This document shows positions 1 through 10,017 of a DNA stretch of 64,000 nucleotides, in pieces. The position numbers and the translations under genes are program-made. Position 1 is the stretch's first letter. The number at the start of each line of letters is the position of its first letter. Below the pieces are notes generated by a model. That model did not search any database, was not told the DNA's origin, and saw only the letters and a list, made by a program, of their open reading frames with translations. This DNA comes from a virus, in the IMG/VR virus record IMGVR_UViG_3300020448_000003, positions 1 through 64,000 of that record. The stretch is one strand, 5' to 3'.

Positions 1-2276
1 CCAGCAGCAGTTTGAATATCAAACTTTTTATTGTCTGCTTTTATTATTAAGTTATCTGTTATCTCAGTTTCTAACTGAACATCTAATGTACCTTGAATTA
101 CTGTATTACCTGTATCAGTATCAACTGTAAATTTATCTACACCCGCAGCAGTTTGTATCTTGAAGTCTTCGTTATCAGACTTGATGATAACAGTATCATT
201 AATTTCTGTTTGTCCTGCAACAGTAACAGTACCACCAATATGTGCATTCTCAGAAAGTCCAAGACCACCAGTTACAACTAATGTACCAGTTGTAGTTGAT
301 GTAGAACCTGTGTTTGTTGTTAATCTGAGATTACCAGCGATGATAGCAGCGTCTGTACCAGTAAATACTTCATTGGTGTTAGTGGCATTGTAGAGGAACC
401 TAAAGCCACCAGTGCCATTCCAGATATTAGAGTCTGCGTAACTTTCGTCCCATCCATAAAAACCTACCCTTGCTTGTGTGTCGTAATAAGAAAACTCTAC
501 ACCACGATCCTTGTTGTCATCTGCAACAGGAGCAGTGTCACCACCTAGAACGATGATTGGATCATCGACAGTTACCACAGTGGAATTAACAGTAGTGGTT
601 GTACCATCTACTTGTAAGTCACCACGAATCTGAACTTTACCAGTTGCAGCATCGTCGTCACCTGGATCCAAGATCATAGTACCAGCAGTGCTGCTGAGAG
701 TATCGTCTTGGAATTGGAATCCTTCTACATTAACACGATTTGAAACATTTGTCGATGATATTGTTATGTCTTCGTCTGCTGTAATGTTAATACTAGCAGT
801 ACCAGCACCAGCGTTGTTTGAAACAATATCAAGAGTTCTATCAGTTGCGGAAGAGACATTGTGATGAATTTTAAGTGAACCAGCAGTCCTCTCAATAGTT
901 TGTAGAGGAGTGTTACCTGGTCTGTCAAGTTTTATAGAAGCACCGCTTATATTTGTATCAACATTAATATCTACTCCACCAGCATTACTGTTATCGGTGT
1001 TATTAGCACCAAATAAAAGATTTCCAGAAGTGTCATTTACTTTTACATAATTAAGATAATCAAATCCTGTGTGTGCAGTGGAAGTTGTTAGTTCATTATC
1101 TAATTCAAAATCTTGAACTGTATTTCCATCAGTAAATGTAATTTTATTATTCTGCAACTGGTTATTATCAACACCCATTGCAGCAATGGTTACGTGACCA
1201 TTTGAATCTACATCAAAATCTTCTTGTGCAAATGATGCAAGACCTTTCTGTTCAGTACCTTCAGCAGCACAAAATCTCCAACCGTTTGCATCACCAGAAC
1301 TGTGAGTAGGTGCTCCACCACCAGCAGATATAGTTTGAATTGCTTGATATACCTTAGAAGCATTTGCAATTATGTCATAACGATTATATGTTGTTCCTGC
1401 ATCATAAGCAGAATACTTAGATCCTTCTACTGCTGTAGCAATAGGTACGTTCTCTGCTAATGTAATACGACCATATCTATCAACACTAAACTTGGTTGTG
1501 TTAACAGTTTGTGTACCATATGGTTCTGAGTTACTACCAGCAGCGTTAACAGATGTTAATGATTCAGTGTTATAGTTACCAACAACAACTGCTGTATCAG
1601 CAAGATCAATGAATGGGTTTTGTGAACTACCATCAGGTACTGTAAATATAATTCTTCCAGCACCACCAGTTAACTGTCTAGTGGTTATATTTCCTTGAGA
1701 TACTCTAGCAAGTAAACCAACTGTAGATAGTCCTGCTAATGATGTTAAGTCATCATCTAATGGTTGAGCATCAGTAATACCATAGTTTGCAAGTGTAGAT
1801 GCAAGTTCAGCACCAATAACCCTACCTTGTGAGTTAACCCTAACACGAGTGTATAGATCACTAGCATCAGGATCAGCAGGATTATAATGTGGAAGTGTTG
1901 TTATTAATGATAAGTCAGTTGTTAATGTAAGGTTTGATGATCCATCAAAAGAACCTGATCCAGTAACCTGACCAGCAAGTTGAATTTGTCTAGCGTTAGC
2001 AAGACGTGTGGCAGTTGCAGCGTTACCAATAACTGTTGCAGTTATAGCACCAGCTTGGAAGTTACCATCAGCGTCCCTTTTTACAAGTGTATTAGCAGCG
2101 TTTGATTCTGTTTCTAGTGGTCTCTCATATCTTAAACTATTCCACGGAGTTACTCCATCCCCGATTTTAATACGTGATGTATCAATTTCAATACCAAGTT
2201 CACCCTGTGCCAAGATAGGGTTGATGTTTGCCCACTGTTGAGCACCATCACGTCTTAATTGAATTCTATTTGCCAT
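1..2276 (-). CDS. Tail fibre protein, N-terminal 758 residues (3' end outside window)
   Basis: An open minus-strand frame runs from ATG at 2276 to the window edge without a stop. The first 45 residues (MANRIQLRRDGAQQW, then AQGELGIEIDTSRIKIGDG) match the N-terminal head typical of phage tail fibres and hyaluronidase-like fibre proteins, which attaches the fibre to the virion. The rest is low-complexity beta-rich fibre shaft. Near the window edge a motif of about 50 residues repeats: IIKSDNEDFKIQTAAG, then KFTVDTDTGNTVIQGTLDV, then IIKADNKKFDIQTAAG again. It has its own late promoter 42 bp upstream and follows a terminator, so it is a separate late transcription unit. The C-terminus, where a chaperone or receptor-binding tip would be, is not visible. 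Confidence 0.85.
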   Translation of the reverse strand, partial: MANRIQLRRDGAQQWANINPILAQGELGIEIDTSRIKIGDGVTPWNSLRYERPLETESNAANTLVKRDADGNFQAGAITATVIGNAATATRLANARQIQLAGQVTGSGSFDGSSNLTLTTDLSLITTLPHYNPADPDASDLYTRVRVNSQGRVIGAELASTLANYGITDAQPLDDDLTSLAGLSTVGLLARVSQGNITTRQLTGGAGRIIFTVPDGSSQNPFIDLADTAVVVGNYNTESLTSVNAAGSNSEPYGTQTVNTTKFSVDRYGRITLAENVPIATAVEGSKYSAYDAGTTYNRYDIIANASKVYQAIQTISAGGGAPTHSSGDANGWRFCAAEGTEQKGLASFAQEDFDVDSNGHVTIAAMGVDNNQLQNNKITFTDGNTVQDFELDNELTTSTAHTGFDYLNYVKVNDTSGNLLFGANNTDNSNAGGVDINVDTNISGASIKLDRPGNTPLQTIERTAGSLKIHHNVSSATDRTLDIVSNNAGAGTASINITADEDITISSTNVSNRVNVEGFQFQDDTLSSTAGTMILDPGDDDAATGKVQIRGDLQVDGTTTTVNSTVVTVDDPIIVLGGDTAPVADDNKDRGVEFSYYDTQARVGFYGWDESYADSNIWNGTGGFRFLYNATNTNEVFTGTDAAIIAGNLRLTTNTGSTSTTTGTLVVTGGLGLSENAHIGGTVTVAGQTEINDTVIIKSDNEDFKIQTAAGVDKFTVDTDTGNTVIQGTLDVQLETEITDNLIIKADNKKFDIQTAA

Positions 2277-2317
2277 TGGTTATGGTATCCTACATTTCGG
2301 ACAATATGCCTCCAAGA

Positions 2318-2325
2318 TATTTATA
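2318..2325 (-). promoter_or_regulatory. T4-type late promoter for the tail fibre gene
   Basis: The minus strand reads TATAAATA, an exact match to the T4 late -10 consensus, 42 bp before the fibre ATG and just after the upstream terminator. Known T4 late promoters need only this element, recognised by the phage sigma gp55 with the sliding clamp; extending that to this phage is inference. Confidence 0.75.
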
Positions 2326-2331
2326 ACCGTT

Positions 2332-2353
2332 AAAAAGAGACCTCTCGGTCTCT
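2332..2353 (-). terminator. Intrinsic terminator closing the baseplate operon
   Basis: On the minus strand a perfect 7-bp stem (AGAGACC / GGTCTCT) with a 4-nt GAGA loop is followed by TTTTT. It starts 8 bp after the stop of the 73-residue gene and precedes the late promoter of the tail fibre. Confidence 0.8.
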
Positions 2354-2360
2354 CTCTAAA

Positions 2361-2582
2361 TTATTGTGCTCCCCCTGCATCAACATTGTCAACAGTAGGT
2401 TCACCATCTGAGAGGATGTACTCCAGCGTTTCTATAGCACCTTGGAGTTTTAGTGCTTGTTGTTCATTCTGTCGAATCTTTTGAGCCATCTGTTGGTTCT
2501 CATCGACATATGCTTTTAATCTAGTTTTGAAATCAGAAAGTAGTTTTTCCTGATCTACAGTTTCAGGTGCGTCAGCAGTCAT
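2361..2582 (-). CDS. Small coiled-coil protein (73 aa), hypothetical
   Basis: The product is 73 residues and mostly charged and glutamine-rich helix (about residues 10-58) with heptad-like spacing, so probably a coiled coil; the tail is acidic. I do not recognise a family. The ATG overlaps the TGA of the preceding gene (ATGA), which implies translational coupling. As the last gene before the terminator of the baseplate operon, it may be a structural or assembly factor for the adjacent fibres, but nothing in the sequence proves that. Confidence 0.7.
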   Translation of the reverse strand: MTADAPETVDQEKLLSDFKTRLKAYVDENQQMAQKIRQNEQQALKLQGAIETLEYILSDGEPTVDNVDAGGAQ

Positions 2583-2809
2583 TTGTTTAATAAAGATTGT
2601 TTAATTAAGTTTTTCAACTCAGATAATTCTGATTTTAGCACATCCATATCTTTTTGCATAGTTTCGATTTTGAGATCCTTCTCTTGTCGTCTTTTAGCAG
2701 CAGATCCTGGAGGGGTTGCTTTTGTATTTAGTATGGCACCAGACTTGGTATCTCGTACTAATTCAGGTTTACCTTTGACGTGTTGAAATTCAGGTTTCTT
2801 AGAGGTCAC
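2579..2809 (-). CDS. Small basic/coiled-coil protein (76 aa), hypothetical
   Basis: The product is 76 residues: a basic N-terminal half (LVRDTKSGAILNTK, SAAKRRQEKDLK) and a C-terminal helix with heptad spacing (about residues 44-73). It overlaps the end of the 2404-residue structural gene by 11 bp and the next gene by 4 bp, so all three are probably translated from one mRNA. I cannot assign a function. Pairs of small coiled-coil proteins next to fibre genes often act in fibre attachment or assembly, and that is inference here. Confidence 0.7.
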   Translation of the reverse strand: MTSKKPEFQHVKGKPELVRDTKSGAILNTKATPPGSAAKRRQEKDLKIETMQKDMDVLKSELSELKNLIKQSLLNK

Positions 2810-5800
2810 TTAAAGCTAATACACGAAGGTTTTTAATTTCGGGTACGTATGCTTGGTTTCGAGATGTCATAATAATTTTAATCTGAGCAGCAGTGAATTC
2901 AGCACCTGTGTAGGTGTATTCTAAATCCCTGAGAAGATATGCTTCAGTCTTTTGAACTGTCTTATCTTCCAATCCGTTTCCGTTAAAATATATATACCCT
3001 ATTTCATCGAAAGTAATAGACGCACCAACAGGTTGTATACGATACATAACGTGAATTTCAGTATCAGGATGTCTCCATCCTTCAAACTGAACCTTCAAGG
3101 TATTCGCTGGATTCAGTAAGTTCATAGTCTTACTGATGTAAACAGCATCATTTTTATCACCACTTCTTTGCTCTGCGTTAGAATTAGCAGGATCAATCTG
3201 GTTGATTCTATTAGAAGTTGTAATTAATGAACAACGATCTGTATCAACCACAGGTGACAAGTTAGCGTTAGTTGAACTCATTAGCAAGTTCATAGTCAAT
3301 GACTTAGAACCACTTAGTTTTGCATCTTCGTTAACTTTAGAACATACCAATTTAGGGAATGTCATATAGTTATCTTCGTTTGCAATACAGTCTAAGTATA
3401 CACCATCATTAATGAATGATGCTTCACTCACGTTTGCACCATTAAGTATGGATGTAGCAGAGACTGCGTTCAATCTAGGAATAATATCCGTTTCAGGGAA
3501 GTTATTCATTTCAAGTTGTGGATAGAACTGTTCAAACTGAATGTTCTGTGTAGCAGTAACACCTTCACCACCATTCTGAACTCCGTTTGTAGATACAGAT
3601 GTGACTGCAACCTTATACGAGTCAAGAGTTGGTGAACCAATAGCAGTGTGTAACTTGTTAATTTCTGTTAGAGGAATACCATCTAAGTTATAACACTCAA
3701 TAATACTTGTATTACTATGTGCTAAAGCAGCAGTTCCACCTTTACCACGAGAACCAGAAGGTAATGTAATAATCTTACCGTCAGATGATATATTACTGTA
3801 CTCAATAATTTCAAAATGTTTCTGACTGATTTCAGGATCACGAATAATAATGTATCCAACGTTGGATGTTGCAACAGAAGCACCATTGATCGTTGTATGG
3901 AACGCTGAAGCATCTTGAACGTGTAACTGGAAGGTTCCTGAAACCGCATCCGCAGCTGTAATACCATTTGTATGATATGCAGAGTCAATGATTGTAGGAG
4001 CAACTTCTGAAATTACACCCTCTAGTTTTACATTATTAGCAGTATCGTGCATACAATGGTTAGCGTGCATCACTTCGATCTCAGTAGCTTGGTTGAAGTA
4101 TGAGATAGGAGCAGCAGGATAATCATTGATATCATCTCCAGTTGCATTGATACCACCAGCAGCTATAGTTCCTGATCCAGTTGTAGCACCACTTGTTGTT
4201 TGTGTTATAGCATCACCCACAGCAAACGTACCTGTAACAGATTTAATTGAAACAACACCAGTTCCTGAATTAAATGCAGTCACCATACCTGATGCTCCTG
4301 AACCGTTTGTTATTGTATTATTTGAATCGAATGTACCTGTTACACCAGTTAGTGTTATATCAGCAAGTGATCTAGAAGATACAAGTCTATAGATGTAACT
4401 AGCACCAGATGCAACACCTTCTCTGAAAGTTCCTGCAACGTCATCTACAATGATGTAAGCATTAGATGATCCTTGTACACCTTGTACAACTTGTCTGATG
4501 ATAGCAGATGGTACAGGGGATGTATCAGTCTGTGTAATCTCAGCACCAATAGTAAAGTTTGCTTGGTGATCGGAAAGGATAATCTTAATCTCTGGTTTTA
4601 GAGTTCTGATTGGATTTGCTCTTAGTTGAGAAATACCACTGTTACCTATAGCAAGTTCAGCATTATTGAATACAGCAGTACCTGTTGAGTTAGCAGTAAA
4701 TTGTGCTTTATATAATGTGAATTTTAAATCTTCATACTGGTCAGCAGTCCAAGTAGATGCGTTCTGTGATTTGAATAGAACACCAGCATAGGGTTGTTCA
4801 GATATAGTTCTGTCATTAGTAACATCATCCTCACCCATTCTTGATATCCAGAGTTTGAATTCGTTAGAGTCAGAAAGAACAACTAAACAGTATTCTCTAT
4901 TTTCTGTAACGTATACAGGTGAATCAAATGTAAATCTTGTGGCAACTGTACCATTCTCAGATAGATTGATCTGTGAAGGTAAAAGTGTAACGTCAGAGAA
5001 AGCAAGAACCTTAGTAGTTGGATAACCATTTGCCATCTCTCTAACCTGTACTGATACAGGAATTCTCTCATCTCTTGTATTGAAATATAACTCACAACTC
5101 GTTAAGAATGCACCACCTTTAGATTCAACTAAGAATGATTGTGCAAGAGGGTCATACCAACCTGTGTCTCTAGTTACGTTACTTGTAGTGTTATTAACAG
5201 TTCTATCTTGTGTAACTGTATCTCTTACAATATCAGCATTTCTAACAGCAAAGATTGTTGTCTGTTTAGTTTCAATAACACCTGACGCAACATAGTTAGC
5301 AGATGCAGCAGAGTCAACTTGACCTGGTACTCTAGAGTCAGTGTCTGATGTAGTAAGTCTTACAACACGTGTACCTGTAGCAAATCTTGGGTTAGTTGAT
5401 ACACGTGGGTTGGGTATCCACATAATACCTTCCATATCACCGTTAGTGTTTGCAACTAAACGTTTTGTCTTAACAACAGCACGAGCACCAGATGTTTGTC
5501 CTACAAGAATTTCAGTTTCAATAGGATTACCATAATATGCACCAGCAACTGTTTCTGACATTGTTTTAGTATCAATGTTTAAGAAACCTGTTGTAGAAGC
5601 ATAAGATGTTGGGAGATCAGATCCATCATAAGGTGATTTACCATCATCAAATCCTGTTTCAGGACTTACAATTTTTAATCTACATCCAGATGTTTGACCG
5701 ACAACAGTTTCATCAGTAACAAATGGTGTGTTATTTGTACGACTATCATCAACTGGATTTTTAATAACTTCAATTAATCTTGGAGTTGTATAGTAATTTA

Positions 5801-8800
5801 CATCTACGTTATCAATAAAGGCATAGAATCTTGTATTTGGTTTTAGACGCTGGATCTTAAACGCAATGTTTCTTGATCTAATAAAAGGTATTACTGTTTT
5901 TTCTAAAGTACGATCACCCATATTTTGACGATCAATTCTAGGTGTAACTCTACTTCTGATACCAGAACGTGACTGGTTACTTACAGTGTTTGTAGTTGTT
6001 GTAGTAATTCTTCTAATATATGGCCACTGACCTCTTCTCATAGTCTGTGTATCAGATCTACTAGAAGCGGAAGACCAGTTTGTTCTCCAAGAGTTCCACT
6101 GTGTTGGAACAAATCCAGTGTTTACATCACCACCAAGACGTTGGATACTAGCAGTAAAGTCACCTTCAATATTAACAACTCTATCTGGTACTCTACGTGT
6201 ATCAACCCAGTCATCAGAAGATGGATATAAATCTAATCTACCAATATAAGCAAACACGTTGAATGGGTTTACGTTCTCAACTCTAGAAGCATATGGTTGA
6301 ACAATAAATGTACTTTCAACATATGGAAGTGTTAAAGTTCCTGTTGAATGAAGAGTAACATTACTAGATGAAGTACCATTATATTCTAGAGGTACGTTCG
6401 TTGTATAATGGGACGCACGCATAGTACCATCAGCAAAGTCTAGAGCACAAGCAAAGTCTTCGTGTGTTGATTCAGCTGAGTCAAAACTTGTAAAATTATC
6501 TACAAGGAATCCGTTTTTAAATTTATCAAAACCATCACTATCTTTGATAGGTAGAGATGCAGTTTCAAGTTCAAGAAGAGATAGTGAAGTATAATATTCT
6601 AAGTTATCAACTCTTCTTTCAATAAGACCAATATCACGCATAGTAAATCGTCTATTGTTTTCTCTAACAATATGAACTCCTTCAGGACCATATCCATATG
6701 GTTCGTGATATAAAGTAGCAAGTAACATTGCATTATCAATATTAGCTGGTACATCATCTGCCTCACCAGGTATACCCTTTGCAACTTTGAATCCTTGCTG
6801 GTCTGTTAAGAATAACTTATCAATTCTTCCAACATAATAATCATAGTCACAACGGAAATCTGATTCTGGTTTTGGAATATCAATAACCGTGGCGTTATTT
6901 GCAACACCACCTGAAGCAAATCCTCTATCTTTAAAGTCTAACGATGCACAGTTAACATAGTATGGTGAACTAACAGTTCCTGATCCAGATAAAACTGGAG
7001 TAACGGCAGGACGGAAATCAAGAACATCTCTAAGTTCTCTTGTTTCACCAGCAAATTTTATTGCTGGAATATCTTTATAATCAATACCAACGTATGATTG
7101 TGATGCAAAATAGTCACCTGTTGCTTCGTGTGTGAATCTGTCAAAGACTATTGCTAATTTACGAAGAGGTGCACTAGAAGCAGCAAACTTAATTAATTTA
7201 GATATGTCATAAAAATGACCTTGTTGGTTAGGATCTAAGTAGAAGTTATCTGTAATATTACGAGAACCATTATTAATTGATCCATCAGCATCATTAATAA
7301 GACCAGTAATTATATTACCATTAGCATCAAAACCTTGTACAGTTTCACCAAGTGAGAATAGACTTTCATTTTCATATACAAAATGACAAACATATGAAAC
7401 AGAGTTAAAGTTTACAACACGTGCCTTTGCTTTAGATGTCTGTCCTTCAATAATTGTACCTTTGTTAAAGATAGTAGCATCCTGCATTGTCAAATTAGGA
7501 ATCACAGCAGCATTATCATCATTTGATTCATATACAGCGTGTATATTATAAACGTCTGTAGATCCTAAAGATATCTCTTCATCTTCAATACGAGTTCCAT
7601 ACAATGATCCGTATGACAAACCATATTTAACATTATCAGATGAGTTAGCAGTTTTCTCTACTTTCATAACTTCCATCTGAGTTGCGTTTTTAAGTTTCTT
7701 CTCAGCTGAGTTTTTAGAAACTGATGCAACTAAACGTACTGTATTTACACCTGTAAGACCAGATACTGTTAAGGAAGTTCTCGGTGTACCTGTGCTATTA
7801 AATGAGAGGTTGCTTTCGATGTCGATAAGTGTTCCTGCGGTTGGTGCGAGTTCCACCAAGGCATAATGATCTTTATCATATGCCAAAAACTGTTCGTCTG
7901 CTGGTAAGGAAATAGTAAAGTCATTTGCTCCTGTAACTGTAATGTCGTCAAATGAACGTGCAACTATTGCAGATTCATCTGAGATGGACTTGATTGATTC
8001 TTTGGGCATCTCAATCATCAAGTCAGCAGTTTCTCTATCATATATTTGTGGTCTTTGACGAACCATAAATCCATAATCTCCTGCTGGAATATTGTTACCA
8101 CTATAAGTTGCTGTAGTTGCACTTGTTAGATTGTTATCAATATTTGTTCCTGATAAGTTGATAAGATCAATGTATAAAGTATTACTATTGTTAAATGTTA
8201 ATTGATCACCTGGTCTGAGGTCTAAAGTAAAGTTAGACTGTGTACCAGTAATAGTACCAGTACCACCACTAGAACTAACATTAAAGTTAGATCCAAGAAT
8301 GATTGTTTCTTGATCTAATAGGAAATCACCAGCAAAAATAATTGCATTTGTATCAGGATCTTTACCTATCATTCCTTTAGCATCAGTTATTTCGTGTGTA
8401 AATGTTTCAACAACTGTTCCAATTTCTACACCATCTCTCTCAATAACTTCACCAGTTTTAAACTGTCCATATGACTGATACAATTTAATAAGATCAACAC
8501 CATTATAATCTGCCTCTACAAATGCTTTTGCTTTAGAGGTACGTCCTCTAATAACGTGACCTTGTGCTACTGTTACACTTTGACTTAACTTCATCAAAGT
8601 TAGTGGTTGTAGATCAAATACGTATGCTTTGAATACTGTAGAAGCAGATGTTACGTTAGTACCATTATGATATTCATATGCAGCGACACGACCATAACCA
8701 ATGACATTACCAGTTGCAGCTAAAGATCCGTTAGGTTTAACATCTCTAAACTCAACAACTTGATAGTTTTCTGTAATACTGTTTCCATTTACAATAGGAG

Positions 8801-10013
8801 AACCCTTTACATTATTCATCAACATATAATTGCCGAGTTCAAATGGAACGATAGAGTTTTGTAATGCAACAGTAGTTCTTGATTTTTCTAAATCTACAAA
8901 AGTAGGAACTAGAGTTTCAGATTCATAACCTCTTACATATGCCTTTCCAGGTCCAACTTCAATTACATAATATGCTTCTGATGCTGTTATACCACCAGGT
9001 GATGTTGATCCTTGTAAATATACACCGCCATTTGCACCATCATTCTTATGCTCTCTAATACGAACATCAAAGTCACGAATAGTATAATCACCAGACTCAT
9101 CAAATGTTCTTCTTGCAAGTTCTCTTGCTAATTCATTATATGCTGAACGTTCTACAAAAGTTTCAATCTGAGATTGATTGATTCTTAAAAGTTCAATAAA
9201 GTTTTTATCTGTATCATCATCAATAACTTTCTTAACTAAAGAAGTTCTAATTCTAAATCTATGACCACCTGGTGCAGAATAATTAGACGTACCTGTGGCA
9301 TTATCGTTTAGATTTGGATCGTCTTCTGGAGTAACAATAGATTCAAAAATTTCAAGACCAACTCTATACGAAGGATTGTTTGTATATTGATCAAGAATAA
9401 TTGTTTGTTCAGAGACATCAACAAAATATCCACGAATGAAATATACACCACTAGCAATAGTTGCAGTAGAACCTACAGCAGTAGAGTTAGTAGGTAACAA
9501 CTGTGCAAATGGAGTTCCAACTTCAATAAGTGAATTACCATAAGTTATTTCAGTCTCAGATATTAACTGCTCGTTATTTACAAATGTTCTTTCAGTAGAT
9601 TCATCACCACCAGATGTTAGATACTTAACATATAATGTGATATATCCACGAGATGATTCTGTTGCTGGAATTGAAGATATAACTTTTGCTTTTACACCTG
9701 TAGTTAAACCACTTATAATTGTTCCAGTTAAATTAGTTCTATATTGCTCAACATCTGCTCCTAAAAATGATCCTTGAAGTAATACTGCTTTTGCATCTAA
9801 GTCATAACCTATTTGACCAGGAATGACCATCGAGCCATCCTTGAACATATGAGTACCAAAAGATTCAATCTGATTCTGCATCAAAGATTGCAGAGTTGTT
9901 AATTCTCTTGCTTGAATCGGATAACCAGGACGAAATAGAACTCGATAAAAGTTATTTGCTTTATCGAAATCGTCGAAGTATGGCGATATGTTCAGATTGG
10001 TATTCTGTGGCAT
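2799..10013 (-). CDS. Large virion structural protein with DUF4815-type N-terminus (2404 aa)
   Basis: The N-terminus (NISPYFDDFDKANNFYRVLF, then PIQARELTTLQSLMQNQIE) matches the DUF4815 family of phage tail/baseplate proteins. Several short modules recur in which a beta-hairpin carries the motif GQTSKAKARV, GRTSKAKAFV, GQTSGCRLKI or GQTSGARAVV. A middle stretch rich in Arg, Thr and Asn (near residues 1330-1400) leads to a predicted beta-sandwich region that is conserved in such fibre proteins (VQVREMANGYPTTKV). It lies 4 bp downstream of gp8, where T4 carries gp9/gp10, so a baseplate-distal or short-fibre role is likely. The exact T4 equivalent cannot be named. No signal peptide or membrane segment is seen. 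Confidence 0.85.
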   Translation of the reverse strand: MPQNTNLNISPYFDDFDKANNFYRVLFRPGYPIQARELTTLQSLMQNQIESFGTHMFKDGSMVIPGQIGYDLDAKAVLLQGSFLGADVEQYRTNLTGTIISGLTTGVKAKVISSIPATESSRGYITLYVKYLTSGGDESTERTFVNNEQLISETEITYGNSLIEVGTPFAQLLPTNSTAVGSTATIASGVYFIRGYFVDVSEQTIILDQYTNNPSYRVGLEIFESIVTPEDDPNLNDNATGTSNYSAPGGHRFRIRTSLVKKVIDDDTDKNFIELLRINQSQIETFVERSAYNELARELARRTFDESGDYTIRDFDVRIREHKNDGANGGVYLQGSTSPGGITASEAYYVIEVGPGKAYVRGYESETLVPTFVDLEKSRTTVALQNSIVPFELGNYMLMNNVKGSPIVNGNSITENYQVVEFRDVKPNGSLAATGNVIGYGRVAAYEYHNGTNVTSASTVFKAYVFDLQPLTLMKLSQSVTVAQGHVIRGRTSKAKAFVEADYNGVDLIKLYQSYGQFKTGEVIERDGVEIGTVVETFTHEITDAKGMIGKDPDTNAIIFAGDFLLDQETIILGSNFNVSSSGGTGTITGTQSNFTLDLRPGDQLTFNNSNTLYIDLINLSGTNIDNNLTSATTATYSGNNIPAGDYGFMVRQRPQIYDRETADLMIEMPKESIKSISDESAIVARSFDDITVTGANDFTISLPADEQFLAYDKDHYALVELAPTAGTLIDIESNLSFNSTGTPRTSLTVSGLTGVNTVRLVASVSKNSAEKKLKNATQMEVMKVEKTANSSDNVKYGLSYGSLYGTRIEDEEISLGSTDVYNIHAVYESNDDNAAVIPNLTMQDATIFNKGTIIEGQTSKAKARVVNFNSVSYVCHFVYENESLFSLGETVQGFDANGNIITGLINDADGSINNGSRNITDNFYLDPNQQGHFYDISKLIKFAASSAPLRKLAIVFDRFTHEATGDYFASQSYVGIDYKDIPAIKFAGETRELRDVLDFRPAVTPVLSGSGTVSSPYYVNCASLDFKDRGFASGGVANNATVIDIPKPESDFRCDYDYYVGRIDKLFLTDQQGFKVAKGIPGEADDVPANIDNAMLLATLYHEPYGYGPEGVHIVRENNRRFTMRDIGLIERRVDNLEYYTSLSLLELETASLPIKDSDGFDKFKNGFLVDNFTSFDSAESTHEDFACALDFADGTMRASHYTTNVPLEYNGTSSSNVTLHSTGTLTLPYVESTFIVQPYASRVENVNPFNVFAYIGRLDLYPSSDDWVDTRRVPDRVVNIEGDFTASIQRLGGDVNTGFVPTQWNSWRTNWSSASSRSDTQTMRRGQWPYIRRITTTTTNTVSNQSRSGIRSRVTPRIDRQNMGDRTLEKTVIPFIRSRNIAFKIQRLKPNTRFYAFIDNVDVNYYTTPRLIEVIKNPVDDSRTNNTPFVTDETVVGQTSGCRLKIVSPETGFDDGKSPYDGSDLPTSYASTTGFLNIDTKTMSETVAGAYYGNPIETEILVGQTSGARAVVKTKRLVANTNGDMEGIMWIPNPRVSTNPRFATGTRVVRLTTSDTDSRVPGQVDSAASANYVASGVIETKQTTIFAVRNADIVRDTVTQDRTVNNTTSNVTRDTGWYDPLAQSFLVESKGGAFLTSCELYFNTRDERIPVSVQVREMANGYPTTKVLAFSDVTLLPSQINLSENGTVATRFTFDSPVYVTENREYCLVVLSDSNEFKLWISRMGEDDVTNDRTISEQPYAGVLFKSQNASTWTADQYEDLKFTLYKAQFTANSTGTAVFNNAELAIGNSGISQLRANPIRTLKPEIKIILSDHQANFTIGAEITQTDTSPVPSAIIRQVVQGVQGSSNAYIIVDDVAGTFREGVASGASYIYRLVSSRSLADITLTGVTGTFDSNNTITNGSGASGMVTAFNSGTGVVSIKSVTGTFAVGDAITQTTSGATTGSGTIAAGGINATGDDINDYPAAPISYFNQATEIEVMHANHCMHDTANNVKLEGVISEVAPTIIDSAYHTNGITAADAVSGTFQLHVQDASAFHTTINGASVATSNVGYIIIRDPEISQKHFEIIEYSNISSDGKIITLPSGSRGKGGTAALAHSNTSIIECYNLDGIPLTEINKLHTAIGSPTLDSYKVAVTSVSTNGVQNGGEGVTATQNIQFEQFYPQLEMNNFPETDIIPRLNAVSATSILNGANVSEASFINDGVYLDCIANEDNYMTFPKLVCSKVNEDAKLSGSKSLTMNLLMSSTNANLSPVVDTDRCSLITTSNRINQIDPANSNAEQRSGDKNDAVYISKTMNLLNPANTLKVQFEGWRHPDTEIHVMYRIQPVGASITFDEIGYIYFNGNGLEDKTVQKTEAYLLRDLEYTYTGAEFTAAQIKIIMTSRNQAYVPEIKNLRVLALSDL

Positions 10014-10017
10014 TGTT

